From Hyphomicrobium_A sp964622715 (lineage in GTDB: Bacteria > Pseudomonadota > Alphaproteobacteria > Rhizobiales > Hyphomicrobiaceae), in NCBI GenBank assembly GCA_964622715.1, contig CAZURR010000003.1, forward strand, positions 1-60,949: a stretch of 60,949 bases of DNA, read 5' to 3'. Below are positions 1 to 8,933 of the stretch, piece by piece; position 1 is the first letter of the stretch; each line of letters begins with the position of its first letter. The position numbers and the translations under genes are program-made. The notes beneath the pieces were generated by a model. That model was given only the letters and a program-made list of their open reading frames with translations. It was not told the origin of the DNA and ran no database searches.

Positions 1-616
1 CCGACCGGGCTTTCTCGATCGCTGGGATGAGCTGGGTTGCCAAACTCTCCCGTGAGATGGGCCCCACGTGCTTGTAGGCTATCTCGCCCTTGCCATTAAT
101 GACAAACGTCTCGGGCATACCATACACGCCCCACTCGATCGCACCGCGTCCCGTAGCGTCGATACCGACCGCCTCAAAGGGATTGCCATAGCGGCCGAGA
201 AATCGCCGGGCTGCTATCGGATTGTCCCTGTGGTTGACGCCATAGAGATCGACACCTGTCTGCGCCTTCAGCTGGAGCAGCAAGGGATGCTCAGTGGCGC
301 AAGGGATGCACCACGACGCCCAAAAATTAACAACGCTGACCTTGCCATTGCCAAGATCAGAGCCCTTGAAGCCTGGCACCGGCTGTCCGGCGTCGACAAG
401 CTTCTCAAGCGGTGGAAACTCTTTGGCCGGGACCGGCTTGCCAATAAGGGCTGAGGGCAGCTTTGAGGGATCACCAGTCTGCAGCGCGAAAGCAAACAGC
501 GCCGCCAGTGCCGCGAACACCAGCACGGGCACGATGACCCAACTGAAGCTGCGGCGTGGCTGGGGCGAAGCTCCCGGCGGATTTGCCTCCACATGATTCC
601 CGGACTGTTTCTGCAT
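1..616 (-). CDS. ccmG: DsbE/CcmG family thiol:disulfide interchange protein (3' end runs off the window)
   Basis: This membrane-anchored periplasmic thioredoxin reduces apocytochrome c or the CcmH partner during cytochrome c maturation. About 205 codons are visible from ATG at 616, so little is missing at the C-terminus. A short N-terminal segment is followed by one hydrophobic anchor (roughly residues 20-40). The thioredoxin motif WCIPC, with Cys103 and Cys106, sits in the context NFWASWCIPC, and downstream GVYGMPETFVI holds the cis-Pro typical of CcmG. It is last in the ccmA-B-C-D-G order, 14 bp after ccmD, so probably one transcript. The family call is solid; the name CcmG rather than a general DsbE comes from the operon. 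Confidence 0.93.
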   Translation of the reverse strand, partial: MQKQSGNHVEANPPGASPQPRRSFSWVIVPVLVFAALAALFAFALQTGDPSKLPSALIGKPVPAKEFPPLEKLVDAGQPVPGFKGSDLGNGKVSVVNFWASWCIPCATEHPLLLQLKAQTGVDLYGVNHRDNPIAARRFLGRYGNPFEAVGIDATGRGAIEWGVYGMPETFVINGKGEIAYKHVGPISRESLATQLIPAIEKARS

Positions 617-630
617 TGTAATTTTCGGCC

Positions 631-819
631 TTAGCCCTCCGAACTTGAAGCGCCGGATTTTGCGCCAGCGCGGCGCTTCACGCCGCGCGCCTCGAAGTCG
701 GCCAAGCGCCTCTGCTGCTCGCGGCCCTCGAGAACAAGCCAGGAGATAAGGCCAACGATAACAAACGCGACCATGCCGTAAGCGGTCCAAATAAACGTTG
801 CGTTGGGTCCAAGGTCCAT
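631..819 (-). CDS. ccmD: Heme exporter protein CcmD
   Basis: This 62-residue single-pass membrane protein belongs to the CcmABCD heme-handling complex, where CcmD helps release holo-CcmE. Residues about 9-30 form one hydrophobic helix (TAYGMVAFVIVGLISWLVL), followed by a charged cytoplasmic tail rich in Arg and Glu, the normal CcmD layout and size. It starts 4 bp after the ccmC stop and ends 14 bp before ccmG. Sequence alone would be weak at this length, but position between ccmC and ccmG makes the call firm. Confidence 0.9.
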   Translation of the reverse strand: MDLGPNATFIWTAYGMVAFVIVGLISWLVLEGREQQRRLADFEARGVKRRAGAKSGASSSEG

Positions 820-823
820 GCGC

Positions 824-1588
824 TTACTCCGCCGCAGCCGTCACTTGGCCGGCCTGCGCGCGCGCCACCTCGGCAAGCTGAAGCGCTTTGACTCGCCGGC
901 GCAGCACTTCATTGCGCATGGCTTTGAGATGCATGGCAACGAACAACACCAGAAAGCCGGCACCCATAACGAGAAGCGGCGTCAAGATAGACGAGTGAAT
1001 GGTTGGGCCGCCCAGCTTCACGACGCTAGAAGGCTGGTGCAGCGTATTGCCCCAATCGACTGAAAATTTGATGATCGGCAGCATCACGATGCCCACGAGC
1101 GCCAGGATGGCCGTGAGTTTGCTCGCCAGCGTTTCGTCTTCAATCGAGGATCTCAGCGCGATCAGACCAAGGTAAAGGAAAAAGAGAATCAGCACAGAGG
1201 TCAGCCGCGCATCCCACACCCAGTACGTCCCCCACGCTGGCTTGCCCCAAAGTGAGCCTGTGAACAGCGCCAAAAAAGTGAAGGCTGCGCCGATCGGGGC
1301 AGCGGCTTTTGCAGAGACGTCCGCCAGTGGATGGCGAAAAACGAGAAGCCCAAAAGCCGAGGCCGCGATCAACGCATAGCACGCCATCGCCAGCCACGCG
1401 GACGGGACGTGAACGAACATGATCCTCGCGATCTCGCCGTGCAGGTAGTCGGGCGGCGCGACGAAAAAGGCAAGATAAACCCCATAGGCGAGGATCACGG
1501 CGGCAAACCCAGCCACCCACGGCAAGAGTCGCGCGGATAGGTCCATGAACTGGGTCGGGTTGGCCAGGCGCTGCGTAAAGGTCTGCAT
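824..1588 (-). CDS. ccmC: Heme exporter protein CcmC
   Basis: This integral membrane heme-handling protein loads heme onto the chaperone CcmE in cytochrome c biogenesis. It has six hydrophobic segments and the tryptophan-rich WWD-type motif WGTYWVWDARLTS that binds heme at the periplasmic face. I start it at ATG 1588 (254 aa), giving an N-terminus MQTFTQRLANPT that fits the family. An in-frame TTG at 1624 would add 12 residues but is the poorer start. It lies 55 bp downstream of ccmB and 4 bp before ccmD. Confidence 0.94.
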   Translation of the reverse strand: MQTFTQRLANPTQFMDLSARLLPWVAGFAAVILAYGVYLAFFVAPPDYLHGEIARIMFVHVPSAWLAMACYALIAASAFGLLVFRHPLADVSAKAAAPIGAAFTFLALFTGSLWGKPAWGTYWVWDARLTSVLILFFLYLGLIALRSSIEDETLASKLTAILALVGIVMLPIIKFSVDWGNTLHQPSSVVKLGGPTIHSSILTPLLVMGAGFLVLFVAMHLKAMRNEVLRRRVKALQLAEVARAQAGQVTAAAE

Positions 1589-1643
1589 TGGAACTGATCT
1601 AAGGTTTCTGCGCGCGAAGCGCAATCGAGCCGAGTTTGAAGTG

Positions 1644-2309
1644 TTACTGCATCTGGGCGCGCAGCGCCGCCGCTGCGGCCAAGGGTCCTAGCACCGTGGC
1701 ACCTAGCGAAATGGCCGTAAGGATCAGAAAGGGGGCCGCCGCGTCACCAGGCCCGAGCGTCGCGCTAATCGCTGCAATGCCGAATACGAGCGTTGGCACG
1801 TAAAGCGGCAAAACCAGCAACGCAATCAGCAACCCACCACGGCGCGCCCTCAGCGTGAGGGCTGCGCCGACGGCGCCAATGAAGCTCACGGCAGGCGTGC
1901 CGATCAGCATGGTTGCCACCAGCGCTGGGTAGGCATCCAAATTGAGATTGAGAAGAATACCAAGGACGGGCGCGAGCAACGCCAGCGGAACGCCGCTCGA
2001 AATCCAATGGGCGAGCGCCTTGGCGGCCGCAACGAGCTCCAATGGCAGCGGCCCTGTCGCTAGAACGTCAAGCGAACCGTCCTCATAGTCGCTTTCGAAC
2101 ACGCGGCCGAGCGACAGAAGCGCAGACAATAGAAGCGCGATCCACAGCACGCCCGGTGCAATCCGCGACAATAGGTTGAGGTCGGCACCCAGCCCAAGCG
2201 GCAGCATCGTAACGACGATGAGATAGAAGCCGAGAGCCGTGCCGATCGCTCCGCCTTGGCGCACGGCCAACCGCAGATCGCGCGCAACGAGCGAGAGAAA
2301 TGCGTTCAT
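1644..2309 (-). CDS. ccmB: Heme exporter protein CcmB
   Basis: This 221-residue membrane subunit pairs with the ATPase CcmA. It has about six hydrophobic helices and the family N-terminus, a short charged stretch then a first helix around residues 20-45. The segment SDYEDGSLDVLATGPLPLE after the second helix is typical of CcmB. Its ATG overlaps the ccmA stop by 4 bp (ATGA), so the two are probably translationally coupled. Length matches the family norm of about 220. Confidence 0.95.
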   Translation of the reverse strand: MNAFLSLVARDLRLAVRQGGAIGTALGFYLIVVTMLPLGLGADLNLLSRIAPGVLWIALLLSALLSLGRVFESDYEDGSLDVLATGPLPLELVAAAKALAHWISSGVPLALLAPVLGILLNLNLDAYPALVATMLIGTPAVSFIGAVGAALTLRARRGGLLIALLVLPLYVPTLVFGIAAISATLGPGDAAAPFLILTAISLGATVLGPLAAAAALRAQMQ

Positions 2310-2935
2310 GCCGCATTCTCCTGAGCGCCGAGCCGGATTTCTTTTGCGTGCTCAAACGCGAGCGGTTGATGCGTTGCGGCAATGGTGATCCCTCCGTCAG
2401 CACGGTGCGCATTGACGGCATCGACGAGCAGCGCGACGGAGGCGGTATCGAGAGAGACGGTCGGCTCGTCGAGCAGCCACAGCGGCCGGTGCGCGGCGCC
2501 AAGACGAGAAAGCGCCAAGCGGCGCTTTTGTCCGGCCGAAAGATAACCGGCGGGAATATCCGCCAATGCTGCAAGCTCGAATTTGTTGAGCGCTCCTGCA
2601 AGTCGATCGCCGTCATTCTGAGAGGCGTCGCAATCGAGAAAGGCGGCCCAGAAGTCGAGATTTTCCGCAACCGTCAGGTGCGGCTTGATGCCGTCGAGGT
2701 GCCCGACAAAATGACACAGTTCACCAAGCTCACGATCGTCATTTTCATTCTCGATACGGATTTCGCCGGCCGCAGGCGACAGGAATCCCGCCAGCGCGCG
2801 CAAAAGCGTTGTCTTTCCAGTGCCATTAGCGCCGGTCAGTAAGAGTGCTTCGCCGTCGCCCAGGCGCAAGGACAGACCGTCAATGACGGTTCGTCCGCCG
2901 CGACTCAGAACTAGATTTTCGGCAACGAGCAGCAC
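2306..2935 (-). CDS. ccmA: Cytochrome c biogenesis ATP-binding export protein CcmA
   Basis: This ABC ATPase (209 aa) powers release of holo-CcmE from CcmC in system I cytochrome c maturation. Walker A is GANGTGKT at residues 35-42, the ABC signature LSAGQ at 132-136 and Walker B LWLLDEP at 152-158. It is first in the ccm operon. The 231-bp region to divergent acnA must hold the promoter. The tight order ccmABCD-G without ccmE, ccmF or ccmH nearby suggests those genes are elsewhere, as in many Hyphomicrobiales. Confidence 0.96.
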   Translation of the reverse strand: MLLVAENLVLSRGGRTVIDGLSLRLGDGEALLLTGANGTGKTTLLRALAGFLSPAAGEIRIENENDDRELGELCHFVGHLDGIKPHLTVAENLDFWAAFLDCDASQNDGDRLAGALNKFELAALADIPAGYLSAGQKRRLALSRLGAAHRPLWLLDEPTVSLDTASVALLVDAVNAHRADGGITIAATHQPLAFEHAKEIRLGAQENAA

Positions 2936-3166
2936 AGGAGTCGATCATCCGCGTGGCAAAACGCTCTGGCTTGGCGACCGGAAAATCCCGTGAAATAGGG
3001 GGAGGAAGCTCGCTGGCCCCAGGGCGCGACGGCCTATATAAGGGTCACACTTCCGCCGACGCCAGCGCAAATGCGCGCCTGTGCCAAGCCCGGCAAGGTC
3101 AGCGCAAGCTGGTCATGGATCGGGTCGCCTAGGCTGGCGACCCATGAACGCTGAGGAGAACAGGAC
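2936..3166. promoter_or_regulatory. Divergent ccmA / acnA intergenic region
   Basis: This 231-bp spacer must carry promoters in both directions. A TATATA-like stretch in GCCTATATAAGG near 3035-3045 could be a -10 element for acnA, but I see no convincing -35. The right end holds a perfect inverted repeat, described separately, immediately before the acnA ribosome-binding site. Confidence 0.35.
3122..3143 (+). promoter_or_regulatory. Perfect stem-loop in the acnA 5' leader
   Basis: Arms GGGTCGCC (3122-3129) and GGCGACCC (3136-3143) enclose the 6-nt loop TAGGCT. No T run follows, so it is not a simple terminator. It ends one base before an ATG (3144) that opens an 8-codon reading frame whose TGA (3168-3170) overlaps the acnA TTG start. 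The hairpin is visible; any regulatory function is inference. Confidence 0.5.
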
Positions 3167-5884
3167 TTGAGCGACGAGACGACCAAATCGCTGGATAGCT
3201 TCAAGTGCCGCAGCACGCTTACTGTCGACGAGAGAACGTACGTCTACTTCTCGTTGGCGGAGGCGGAGAAGAACGGGCTCGACGGTATTTCGAGGCTGCC
3301 CTTCTCGATGAAGGTGCTGCTGGAAAACCTACTGCGTCATGAGGACGGCCGCTCCGTCACCAAAGACGACATTCTAGCTATGGCGGCCTGGGCCAACGAC
3401 AAAGGCACCGCCGGCGAGGAAATCGGTTTCCGGCCAGCGAGGGTGCTGATGCAGGATTTCACGGGCGTTCCTGCCGTTGTCGATCTCGCCGCCATGCGCG
3501 ATGGCATGAAGAGCCTCGGTGGCGATCCCGAAAAGATCAATCCGCTGGTCCCCGTCGATTTGGTCATCGACCATTCGGTCATCGTGGATGAATTCGGCAG
3601 CGCACAGGCGTTCGCGCATAACGTGGAGCACGAATACCAGCGCAACGGCGAGCGATATAACTTTCTCAAATGGGGCCAGGGCGCGTTCGACAATTTCCGG
3701 GTCGTGCCGCCTGGAACCGGCATTTGTCACCAGGTGAACCTCGAGTTCCTGGCGCAGACCGTTTGGACCAAGACGCTCGGCGACGGCGCGAAGTTGGCTT
3801 ATCCGGACACACTCGTGGGTACAGACAGCCACACCACCATGGTCAACGGTCTCGCCGTGCTTGGGTGGGGCGTCGGCGGTATTGAGGCGGAAGCCGCGAT
3901 GCTCGGCCAACCATTGTCGATGCTCATACCGGAGGTGATCGGTTTCAGGCTGACGGGCAAGCTGAATGAGGGCGTTACGGCAACCGATCTGGTGCTGACC
4001 GTCACGCAGATGCTGCGCAAAAAGGGCGCCGTTGGGAAGTTTGTCGAGTTCTTCGGCGCCGGCCTCGACAACATGCCACTCGCGGATCGCGCGACAATTG
4101 CCAATATGGCACCGGAGTACGGCGCGACATGTGGTTTCTTCCCCATCGATACGGAGACGCTGACCTACCTCAGAATGTCGGGACGCGAGCCCTACCGCAT
4201 TGCGCTGGTCGAGGCCTATGCAAAAGCGCAAGGCCTCTTTCGCACCGCCAGTGACGCTGACCCAATTTTCACCGATACGCTCGACCTCGACCTTGGGACC
4301 GTGGTTCCCTCGCTCGCAGGGCCGAAGCGTCCGGAGGGACGTATCGCGCTCACTGACGTTAGCGCCGGCTTCGCGAAGGCCCTCGAGACGGAGTACGACA
4401 AGCCCGGCGAGATTGCCGAGCGGGTCGAGGTCGAAGGCCGCGACTTTAACATCGGGCACGGCGATGTCGTGATCGCGGCAATCACGAGCTGCACCAATAC
4501 GTCAAACCCAAGTGTACTGATTGCGGCAGGCCTGGTTGCGCGCGCAGCCGTCGAGAAAGGCTTACAAACAAAGCCGTGGGTAAAAACCTCTCTGGCGCCC
4601 GGCTCGCAGGTCGTCTCGGCGTATTTGGACAAGGCCGGTTTGCAGCCATACCTCGACAAGCTTGGATTCAACTTGGTTGGTTTTGGATGCACCACCTGCA
4701 TCGGAAATTCCGGGCCGCTTGCGCCAGAACTCTCCAAAGCCATCAACGAAAACAGCATCGTCGCCGCCGCGGTTTTGTCTGGAAATCGCAACTTCGAAGG
4801 CCGCATTAGCCCCGACGTACAGGCCAACTATCTGGCTTCGCCCCCGCTCGTCGTCGCCTATGCCCTCGCCGGTACGGTGCAAAAGGATCTGACGCACGAG
4901 CCGCTCGGCACGGGCCGAGACGGGCAGCCGGTGTTCCTGAAGGATATCTGGCCGACCTCGCAGGAGATCCAGAAATTTATCGCAGAGAACATTACCAGGG
5001 AGCTATTCGTTGAGCGCTACGCCGACGTCTTCGAAGGCGATGCGAGCTGGCGCGCCATCGATGTTCCAGGCAGCCTGACCTATGGCTGGAATGGCAACTC
5101 CACTTATGTGCGCAATCCGCCGTACTTCGAGGGCATCAGCAAAACGCCCGAGCCGATATCCGACATTGTCGGGGCACGTATTTTGGGGCTCTTCGGTGAC
5201 AAGATAACAACCGACCACATCTCGCCGGCTGGAGCGATCAAACCGTCATCGCCTGCAGGTGAATATCTCTTGGAGCACGACGTGACGATCGCGGACTTCA
5301 ATCAATATGGCACGCGGCGCGGCAATCATGAAGTGATGATGCGGGGAACCTTCGCCAACATCCGCATCAAGAACCACATGGCCAAAGATTCCGCGGGTAA
5401 CGTGAAAGAAGGTGGCTTCACTGTTCACCATCCTTCCGGCGAAGCTATGTCGATCTATGACGCGGCCATGCGCTACCGTACAGATGGCGTTCCCCTCGTC
5501 GTCTTTGCCGGGATCGAATACGGCAATGGGTCTTCGCGCGACTGGGCGGCCAAGGGCACGAACCTGCTTGGCGTGAAAGCCGTGATTGCGCAATCGTTCG
5601 AGCGCATTCATCGGTCGAATTTGGTCGGAATGGGTGTGTTGCCATTCGTTTTTGAAGAGGACACGAGCTGGCAATCGCTCGGCCTCAAAGGTGACGAGAT
5701 TGTAATGATTTGCGGCCTTGCCGATATTACGCCGCGTCAGATGATGACCGTTGAAATCGCTTTTGCCGATGGAAGCACTAAGAGTGTCCCGATCCGCTGT
5801 CGGATCGACACGCTTGACGAGCTTGAGTACTTCAACAACGGCAGTATTCTGCACTACGTCTTACGTGCTCTGGCAGCGGCCTGA
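3167..5884 (+). CDS. acnA: Aconitate hydratase A
   Basis: This 4Fe-4S enzyme interconverts citrate and isocitrate in the TCA cycle. It is 905 aa, normal for bacterial AcnA/IRP-type aconitase. Cluster ligands are visible as Cys442 in SCTNTSNPS and Cys508 and Cys511 in GFGCTTCIGNSGP. The C-terminal swivel domain contains YGNGSSRDWAAKG. The start is TTG at 3167 with ribosome-binding site GAGGAG at 3153-3158; the resulting N-terminus MSDETTKSLDSFKCR matches relatives. It is monocistronic and divergent from ccmABCDG. A hairpin abuts the leader. Confidence 0.98.
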   Translation: MSDETTKSLDSFKCRSTLTVDERTYVYFSLAEAEKNGLDGISRLPFSMKVLLENLLRHEDGRSVTKDDILAMAAWANDKGTAGEEIGFRPARVLMQDFTGVPAVVDLAAMRDGMKSLGGDPEKINPLVPVDLVIDHSVIVDEFGSAQAFAHNVEHEYQRNGERYNFLKWGQGAFDNFRVVPPGTGICHQVNLEFLAQTVWTKTLGDGAKLAYPDTLVGTDSHTTMVNGLAVLGWGVGGIEAEAAMLGQPLSMLIPEVIGFRLTGKLNEGVTATDLVLTVTQMLRKKGAVGKFVEFFGAGLDNMPLADRATIANMAPEYGATCGFFPIDTETLTYLRMSGREPYRIALVEAYAKAQGLFRTASDADPIFTDTLDLDLGTVVPSLAGPKRPEGRIALTDVSAGFAKALETEYDKPGEIAERVEVEGRDFNIGHGDVVIAAITSCTNTSNPSVLIAAGLVARAAVEKGLQTKPWVKTSLAPGSQVVSAYLDKAGLQPYLDKLGFNLVGFGCTTCIGNSGPLAPELSKAINENSIVAAAVLSGNRNFEGRISPDVQANYLASPPLVVAYALAGTVQKDLTHEPLGTGRDGQPVFLKDIWPTSQEIQKFIAENITRELFVERYADVFEGDASWRAIDVPGSLTYGWNGNSTYVRNPPYFEGISKTPEPISDIVGARILGLFGDKITTDHISPAGAIKPSSPAGEYLLEHDVTIADFNQYGTRRGNHEVMMRGTFANIRIKNHMAKDSAGNVKEGGFTVHHPSGEAMSIYDAAMRYRTDGVPLVVFAGIEYGNGSSRDWAAKGTNLLGVKAVIAQSFERIHRSNLVGMGVLPFVFEEDTSWQSLGLKGDEIVMICGLADITPRQMMTVEIAFADGSTKSVPIRCRIDTLDELEYFNNGSILHYVLRALAAA

Positions 5885-6037
5885 AGCCGAACAGTCGTTG
5901 CCGACCTCAGAGCGAAAAGTAATGGTCAAACAGGCCCTTAGATCCTTTTGAGACTCAATCTTTCGTGACACGCGGTTGAAGCACACCAAGACGGGACTTA
6001 CTCTACTGTCAGTGGTTGCTCATTTAGGTTTGTGCCA

Positions 6038-6796
6038 ATGCGGCTGGCCCCGTTCCTTGTCCTAACGATTGCGCTCGTCATTCCGTCCTCCGGCGTGATG
6101 GTGCATGCGGCGCCATTCGATTCAACGTTCCCGCCCCCGAAGAACGTGCTCGAACTCTTCACCAGCCAGGGTTGCGACTCCTGCCCGCCTGCCGACGAGG
6201 TCCTGCAGACATACGCGGACAGAGACGACATCATCGCCATTACGCTGCCCGTCGACATCTGGGACTATCTGGGCTGGAAAGACACGATGGCCTCTCAGAA
6301 AAACAGCGAAAGGCAGAAAGCCTACGCCAAGACGCGCGGGGATGGCGCGATTTACACGCCGCAGGTCGTCGTCAATGGCCTTGAGGGCGTGAACGGCAGC
6401 AAACCTGGTGAAATTGATAAGGCCATTAAAACAACCGAGCGCGAACTTCGGTCGATGCGTGTCCCGATTCGCTTTTGGTTTGAGCGCAACACGATTTACA
6501 TCGAGGCAGGCCAAGCACCGCCGGGCACCCATCTTAAGCAGGCCATTGTCTGGTTTGCCGTCGTGCAGAAGTTGGCGACGGTTCCAATTGAGCAGGGCGA
6601 GAACAAGGGCAAGACCCTGACTTACACGAACATCGTGCGCGAGATGTCGCCTGTTGGCGTTTGGAAAGGTAAGCCGATGAGCGTCGCATTGGCACGCACT
6701 GCGATCATGCGGCCGGAGACAGAGGCCTGCGTGGTGCTGCTCCAGGATGGTAGGGGCGGCCCCATCATCGGCGCGGCTTGGTCCGGCTTATGGTAG
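6038..6796 (+). CDS. DUF1223 family secreted thioredoxin-like protein
   Basis: This is a conserved alphaproteobacterial exported protein of unknown role (252 aa). An N-terminal signal peptide (about residues 1-24, ending near VHAAP) precedes the DUF1223 hallmark NVLELFTSQGCDSCPPAD, a CxxC-containing thioredoxin-like segment. YTPQVVVNG downstream is also typical. ATG at 6038 has AGG nine bases upstream; an in-frame GTG at 6032 would add two residues. The family assignment is firm. A redox function is suggested by the Cys pair but not established. Confidence 0.88.
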   Translation: MRLAPFLVLTIALVIPSSGVMVHAAPFDSTFPPPKNVLELFTSQGCDSCPPADEVLQTYADRDDIIAITLPVDIWDYLGWKDTMASQKNSERQKAYAKTRGDGAIYTPQVVVNGLEGVNGSKPGEIDKAIKTTERELRSMRVPIRFWFERNTIYIEAGQAPPGTHLKQAIVWFAVVQKLATVPIEQGENKGKTLTYTNIVREMSPVGVWKGKPMSVALARTAIMRPETEACVVLLQDGRGGPIIGAAWSGLW

Positions 6797-6809
6797 CGCC
6801 TTGCGCCCA

Positions 6810-8933
6810 TTAGTTTGAGAAACCGCGCTTCTTCAGTAGCCATTTGACGTCGGGCGGGCGCCCGCGAAACGCAACATAGGCCTTCAGCGGATCGCGCACA
6901 TTTCCTGCCGCATAGATATACTTCTTGAGTTTGCGCGCGGTCGTGCGATCGAAGACGTCGCCCGTCTCCTCGAAAGCGGCAAAGGCATCCGCGTCCATCA
7001 CTTCGGACCATAGGTAGCTGTAGTAGCCCGCGGCGTACCCACCCATGATGTGCAAAAAATGCGGAATCCGGTGACGCATAACGATTTCGCTCGGCATGCC
7101 AAGGCGCTTTAGCGTTGCGGTCTCGAAGGCGCTGACGTCGAGATCCCGGTTGTCAGAAGTTGCGTGCAGCTCCATGTCGACAATGGCTGATGCCGCATAC
7201 TCCACCGTTGCAAATCCTTGGTTGAAGTTGCGTGCTTTCTTGATCCTCGCCAGCAATTTCTGAGGCAAAGGCTTTCCGGTCTCATGGTGGACTGCAAAGC
7301 GCTGCAGCACCTCGGGCACCATTAACCAGTGCTCGTAGAGTTGCGAGGGCAGCTCAACGAAATCGCGCGCGACGCTTGTACCGGAAATGGACGGATAGGT
7401 GACGTTTGATAGCAGCCCGTGCAACGCGTGGCCGAACTCGTGGAAGAGCGTGCGCGCGTCATCGAATGACAGCAAAGTTGGCTGTCCCTCGGCGCCTTGC
7501 GCGAAGTTCATAACGTTGACGATGATGGGGCGAACGTCGCCGGCAACCTTCGACTGTGAGCGAAAGCTACTCATCCACGCGCCGGAACGTTTCGACGGTC
7601 TGGCAAAATAGTCCCCAAGAAAAAGGCCGACAAACGTGCCGCGCCGGTCCGTCACCTCCCAAATGCGCACATCACGATGATAGCGCGGGACGTCGTGGCG
7701 CTCTTTGAAGCGAATGCCGAATAGCCGCGTGGCTGTGTCGAAAGCTGCGGCAATGATATTGTCGAGTTTGAAGTAGGGACGCGTGACGGCTTCGTCGAGA
7801 TCGTAAAGCGCTTTGCGTTCCTTCTCGGCGAAATAGCGCCAATCCCACGCTGCGATCTCGAAATTTCCGCCCTCAGCGCGTGCACGCCGCGCTAGCGCCT
7901 CCCGCTCCTCCACGGCGCGATTTACCGCCGCCGGCCACACTGCTGTGAGCAGTTCGTGCACCGCTGCTGGTGTCTTGGCCATAGTATCGTCGAGCGCATA
8001 GTCCGCGTAGCTCTTTTGCCCCAACAGGTCAGCCAGCTCCGCTCTGAGACGCACAACTTCGGCAACAATGGTGCGATTGTCGGTGGCCTTGGCCATCTCA
8101 CCACGACTAATCCACGCGTTAAACGCTTCTTCGCGCAAGTCTCTCCGGGCTGAAAACTGCAGGAACGGTTCAACGCTTGAACGTGAAAGCGTAATGACGT
8201 GCTTGCCGTCTAGCCCCATGTCGGCGGCAGCGCGCGCCGCGGATGCCCGCATTGCTGGCGGCAGGCCGGCAAGATCGCGCTCACTATCCAGGATCAAGCG
8301 CCAAGACTGTTCGTCTTTGAGGACGTTCTGGGCAAATTGCGTTGCAAGCAAAGCTAGACGCTCATTGATTGCCGAGACACGCGCCTTGGCCTTCCTTTTG
8401 AGCCTGGCGCCTGCGCGCACAAACCAAATGTGGTGAAGCTCAAGAATTCGGGTCTGTTCGTCTGTCAACCGCAGACGATTCTTCCGCCCATACAGATCAT
8501 CCACACGACGGAACAGCTTTGCATTGAGCATGATGTTCGTTTGATGCACGGCAAGGTGGGGGACGACCTCGCGCTCAATGCGCTGCAGCTCGTCATTCGA
8601 GTCGGTGCCGACAAGATTGAAAAAGACGCGGCTTACGCGATCAAGCAGGTGGCCACTCTTCTCAAGCGCTGCGATTGTGTTGGCAAATGTGGGCCGGGCC
8701 GTTTGTGCCGCGATTTGTGCGATCTCTTTTTTGTGGGCGACCATTGCAGCCTTGAAGGCTGGGGCGAAGTGGGCGGGCTCAATCTTATCGAAGGGCGGCA
8801 CGCCGAATGGCGTCGACCACCTCCCAAGAAGGGGAATTGCGATTGGGCCGGCGAGTCGCGGCTTGCGGACTCGCGTTGATGTATATGCTCCGCTTTTGGG
8901 TTTCACTTTTCGGTCGCGCGCCGGATTCGTCAC
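6810..8933 (-). CDS. M3 family metallopeptidase (oligopeptidase A / dipeptidyl carboxypeptidase type)
   Basis: This cytoplasmic zinc oligopeptidase of the thimet/Dcp family trims short peptides. It is 707 aa. The zinc motif HEFGH is at residues 498-502 in FHEFGHALHGLLS, and the family C-terminal region GGYAAGYYSYLWSEVMDADAF is intact. The first 30 or so residues are basic and low-complexity, so the true start could be slightly downstream. It converges with the DUF1223 gene (13 bp apart). OpdA and Dcp subtypes are not cleanly separable by eye, so I give no symbol. Confidence 0.93.
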   Translation of the reverse strand: MTNPARDRKVKPKSGAYTSTRVRKPRLAGPIAIPLLGRWSTPFGVPPFDKIEPAHFAPAFKAAMVAHKKEIAQIAAQTARPTFANTIAALEKSGHLLDRVSRVFFNLVGTDSNDELQRIEREVVPHLAVHQTNIMLNAKLFRRVDDLYGRKNRLRLTDEQTRILELHHIWFVRAGARLKRKAKARVSAINERLALLATQFAQNVLKDEQSWRLILDSERDLAGLPPAMRASAARAAADMGLDGKHVITLSRSSVEPFLQFSARRDLREEAFNAWISRGEMAKATDNRTIVAEVVRLRAELADLLGQKSYADYALDDTMAKTPAAVHELLTAVWPAAVNRAVEEREALARRARAEGGNFEIAAWDWRYFAEKERKALYDLDEAVTRPYFKLDNIIAAAFDTATRLFGIRFKERHDVPRYHRDVRIWEVTDRRGTFVGLFLGDYFARPSKRSGAWMSSFRSQSKVAGDVRPIIVNVMNFAQGAEGQPTLLSFDDARTLFHEFGHALHGLLSNVTYPSISGTSVARDFVELPSQLYEHWLMVPEVLQRFAVHHETGKPLPQKLLARIKKARNFNQGFATVEYAASAIVDMELHATSDNRDLDVSAFETATLKRLGMPSEIVMRHRIPHFLHIMGGYAAGYYSYLWSEVMDADAFAAFEETGDVFDRTTARKLKKYIYAAGNVRDPLKAYVAFRGRPPDVKWLLKKRGFSN

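Noticed and set aside
3122..3143. acnA leader hairpin as a classical iron-responsive element
   Set aside because: The loop TAGGCT does not match CAGTGN and there is no bulged C; only a generic hairpin is supported.
3374..4459. 361-codon open frame antisense to acnA
   Set aside because: Shadow of the GC-rich acnA coding frame; it has no recognisable domain and acnA is clearly real.
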